From an uncultured Anaerolineales bacterium (lineage in GTDB: Bacteria > Chloroflexota > Anaerolineae > Anaerolineales > Villigracilaceae), in contig CALLJA010000628.1 of NCBI GenBank assembly GCA_938008865.1, positions 1 to 7,965 on the forward strand: a DNA stretch of 7,965 bases. Direction: 5' to 3'. This document shows, one piece after another, positions 5,989 to 7,965 of the stretch. The notes below the pieces were generated by a model. It did not search any database, had not been told where the DNA came from, and saw only the letters and a program-made list of their open reading frames with translations. Positions within the stretch are counted from its first letter, which is position 1. Each line of letters starts with the position of its first letter. The position numbers and the translations under genes are program-made.

Positions 5989-7239
5989 TTATTTTTCGAC
6001 GATCTCCACGCTCAGGATCTTATCCCCAGGCGGCAGGCTGGAAGCGGTCGCAGGGTCGCGGGCTGTCAGGCTTTCCAGCACGTCCATGCCGCTCAATACG
6101 CGCCCAAAGATGGTATAAGACCCGTTCAGGCTGGGCTGGGGCGCATACGTGATGAAGAACTGGCTGCCGTTCGTGTCGGGCCCCGAGTTGGCCATGGCCA
6201 GCAGCCCGGGCGCGTCGAATTGCAGCGAGGGGTCATTCTCATTCTTGAACAGGTAGCCCGGGTTGCCGCGCCCCGTGCCGGTTGGGTCGCCTGCCTGGGC
6301 CATAAAGCCGGGCAGCACGCGGTGGAACGTCACGCCGTCGTACCAGCCCTGCCGCGCCAGGAACACGAACGAATTGACCGCGATGGGCGCCTTGTCGGCG
6401 TAGAGTTCCAGCACCACATCGCCCTTTTCGGTGTGCAGGGTGGCCAGGTATTGCCTGGACGGGTCGATGGTGATCGGCGGACAGGTCTTGAATTGTCTCT
6501 CCGCCAGCAGGATCAGGCTGACGGTCGACTCGATGCTGTTGTAGTCGATGGAAAAGGACGGCTGGGGCGAACCGTTGATCAGCAGCAGCGGGACGGCCTG
6601 CAGGCCGCTTTCCCGCGCCGAATCGAACATCGACTTCATGCGGGCCGCCGTTTCCGGGCTGTTCATCCCCGCCTGGAAACGGGCTCCGTCAAGCCCCAGC
6701 CCGGCAGCCTGTTCCTCCGCCCAGGCTTCGAACTGCGCGGGCGTGAGTGCGTCCCACTCGTCGCTCTTAACGAAGAGCGCGTCATACATCTCCCAGAATT
6801 TACCCTGGTCTCCGGCCGCGATGGCCGCCTGCACCGCCAGCTCGGATTTGTCCAACTGGCCGCTGAGCGGCACGGGGCGGAACACCAGACGGACCTGGCC
6901 CGGGTGATTGCGCGCGATATTGCCCATCACCGCCGCCATCGAGCGGCAGATCGGGGCCTGGAAATCGCAATACTCGATGAAGGTCACGGGCGCATCGGCC
7001 GGGCCGAAGATGTAATCTGCCTCGCTGATGACGGGCATGAAGGTCATGGGGGTGGCGGTCGGCTCGGCGTTGACGGTGGTGCAGCCATTGCCTTCCGCCG
7101 TAGGGGTGGGCGCGGGCAGGGTGGCGGCTTCGGTGATGTCGGCCTGCATGTCCGGTGCAGCGGTCTGTGTGATGGTTTGCGGCGCGGAACAGCCCGCCAG
7201 AACGAACAAGGCAAACAGGAGCAGCAATTTGGAGCGCAT
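5989..7239 (-). CDS. Lipoprotein with DsbA-like thioredoxin domain fused to a cyclophilin-type peptidyl-prolyl isomerase
   Basis: The 416-residue protein has a lipoprotein signal peptide (MRSKLLLLFALFVLAGC; lipobox LAGC, Cys17) and a Thr/Pro/Ala-rich linker to about residue 70, so it should be anchored outside the cytoplasmic membrane. Residues about 72-250 are a DsbA/thioredoxin_4-like fold, ending with a cis-Pro loop at QAVPLLLING (214-223). The usual CPxC active site is altered: the sequence is EYCDFQAPICRS (89-100), with Ala95 replacing the nucleophilic Cys, Cys98 kept and an extra Cys91. Residues about 263-414 are a cyclophilin with GVTFHRVLPGFMAQAGDPTG (302-321), AMANSGPDTNGSQFFIT (348-364) and LNGSYTIFGRV (371-381), where Tyr replaces the usual His. 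It should speed proline isomerisation during folding of exported proteins. AAGGA (7246-7250) six bases upstream fixes the start. Second gene of the operon. Confidence 0.93.
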   Translation of the reverse strand: MRSKLLLLFALFVLAGCSAPQTITQTAAPDMQADITEAATLPAPTPTAEGNGCTTVNAEPTATPMTFMPVISEADYIFGPADAPVTFIEYCDFQAPICRSMAAVMGNIARNHPGQVRLVFRPVPLSGQLDKSELAVQAAIAAGDQGKFWEMYDALFVKSDEWDALTPAQFEAWAEEQAAGLGLDGARFQAGMNSPETAARMKSMFDSARESGLQAVPLLLINGSPQPSFSIDYNSIESTVSLILLAERQFKTCPPITIDPSRQYLATLHTEKGDVVLELYADKAPIAVNSFVFLARQGWYDGVTFHRVLPGFMAQAGDPTGTGRGNPGYLFKNENDPSLQFDAPGLLAMANSGPDTNGSQFFITYAPQPSLNGSYTIFGRVLSGMDVLESLTARDPATASSLPPGDKILSVEIVEK

Positions 7240-7261
7240 GAAGTATCCTTGGTGGCGCGGT

Positions 7262-7965
7262 CTACTGGACCGCCTTTTGCAGCGTTTCGAAACTGGTCAT
7301 CCACGCGATGCGGTTGACGAAGTCGGCCAGCGAGGCGCTTTGTTCGCGCAGGGCGCGCACGGCCGGGCCGACCGGGTCCTCGCCGGCCGCGCCGCCGGGC
7401 ACATCGGCGTACGCGCCATAGAAGGCAAAATAGGCCTGGTTGAGTTTGCGGATCAGGTAGCCGTTTCGCAGGAAATATTGCTGGCGTTCGACCATGTAGG
7501 CTTCGGCCTCGTCGACCTTGCCCTCGGCCAGCAGCGCGTCGGTGGTGATGCGCGTCAGGTGCATCTCGGCGCGGAAGTCGAAGGGCGGGCGCGGCAGGTC
7601 GCCCGGGTTCGGGTGGTCGAGCGGAAACGAAACCAGGCCGGGGGTCCAGGATTTGGGCGCCAATTCGGGGTAATAATGCTCGATCACATATTTTCCCACT
7701 TCAGTGCCCGCGATGGAGGCGGTGGTTTCATTCATGGTGCGCAGTTCGGGCGTGCCATCGTATAACAGCCCGAGCGGACGCTGGGTGAGGTAGTTGTGGA
7801 TCCATTCGTGGGCGATGGTGTCCACCAGCCAGGGCAGGGAAGTGGTCTGCATCACCATGGTGGGGTACACGCCCACGCCGCCGATGGGCACCACCAGCGA
7901 CGATGCGCCTGTCCTTTTGTCCACGCGCGCTTCGAGCAATTCCACCTCGTCTACGGTCAGGTCGG
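7262..7965 (-). CDS. HExxH metallopeptidase-like protein, C-terminal part (cut by right edge)
   Basis: The frame stays open to the right edge, so the N-terminus is missing; a GTG at 7943-7945 is probably internal, since the codons before it (reading DLTVDE) continue smoothly. Counting from that GTG, HEWIH (46-50) is a zinc-metalloprotease HExxH motif within a hydrophobic helix, and NETTASIAG (72-80) supplies Glu73, 23 residues after the second His, as in gluzincin peptidases where a distant glutamate is the third zinc ligand. The rest is helical (Ala/Leu/Glu-rich, with EAYMVERQQYFLRNGYLIRK around 147-166). I cannot name a family or substrate. The location (cytosolic or exported) is unknown because the N-terminus is absent. 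It lies 22 bases before the lipoprotein gene and is probably in the same operon. Confidence 0.8.
   Translation of the reverse strand, partial: DLTVDEVELLEARVDKRTGASSLVVPIGGVGVYPTMVMQTTSLPWLVDTIAHEWIHNYLTQRPLGLLYDGTPELRTMNETTASIAGTEVGKYVIEHYYPELAPKSWTPGLVSFPLDHPNPGDLPRPPFDFRAEMHLTRITTDALLAEGKVDEAEAYMVERQQYFLRNGYLIRKLNQAYFAFYGAYADVPGGAAGEDPVGPAVRALREQSASLADFVNRIAWMTSFETLQKAVQ

Noticed and set aside
5980..7317. A 445-codon plus-strand open frame opposite the lipoprotein and metallopeptidase genes
   Set aside because: It is antisense to two well-supported genes, is rich in Arg/Gly/His/Gln as expected from the reverse of GC-rich codons, and shows no motif of its own.
1..7965. tRNA, rRNA, CRISPR array, riboswitch, insertion sequence or prophage genes
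   Set aside because: I saw no direct repeat-spacer pattern, no tRNA-like T-loop sequence in the gaps, no transposase or integrase motif, and the gaps are too short for most structured RNAs.

Overview
The window reads as a GC-rich bacterial chromosome segment, most likely from the Chloroflexota (Anaerolineae-like). This is an inference from gene content: a long L25/Ctc-type ribosomal protein, a TrmI methyltransferase in an operon with a zinc-ribbon protein, a fused MFS/spermidine-synthase-like protein, a lipoprotein joining a DsbA fold to a cyclophilin, and a solenoid-repeat membrane protein of a kind I associate with that phylum. No rRNA, tRNA, CRISPR array, transposase or phage gene is visible. 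Coding density is very high and every gap is under about 165 bases.

Left part, minus strand (2421 down to 1). A fused membrane/spermidine-synthase-like protein is followed by a four-helix membrane protein that matches the Lit (lipoprotein intramolecular transacylase, DUF1461) family. The first 17 codons of a short-chain dehydrogenase then run off the left edge behind their own TATAAT box. The gap between the first two genes is filled almost exactly by a nested inverted-repeat element (about 782-867) of a widely dispersed intergenic type. It creates a false 42-residue N-terminal extension of the Lit-like frame.

Middle, plus strand (about 2503-3909). A divergent promoter region serves the spermidine-synthase-like gene leftwards and a small repeat-solenoid, C-terminally anchored protein rightwards. 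The rightward gene has a clear TTGACG-17-TAAAAT promoter and a hairpin that would cover its ribosome binding site. Next comes rplY/ctc (L25), which ends at a strong bidirectional terminator shared with the convergent operon.

Right part, minus strand (7965 down to 3950). Five closely spaced genes look like one operon: an HExxH metallopeptidase-like protein (cut by the right edge), a lipoprotein with a thioredoxin-fold domain plus a cyclophilin domain, TrmI (tRNA m1A58 methyltransferase), a helical-repeat/zinc-ribbon protein, and a NudL-type Nudix hydrolase. The first two look like envelope protein handling; the rest are cytosolic RNA and nucleotide functions. I see no single pathway joining them.

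The most notable points are the thioredoxin domain whose CxxC has become APIC with a new cysteine four residues before the alanine, the Lit-like enzyme in a probable Chloroflexota genome, and the repeat element packed between a stop codon and a ribosome binding site. I do not see convincing evidence of a wholly new defence or mobile system here.
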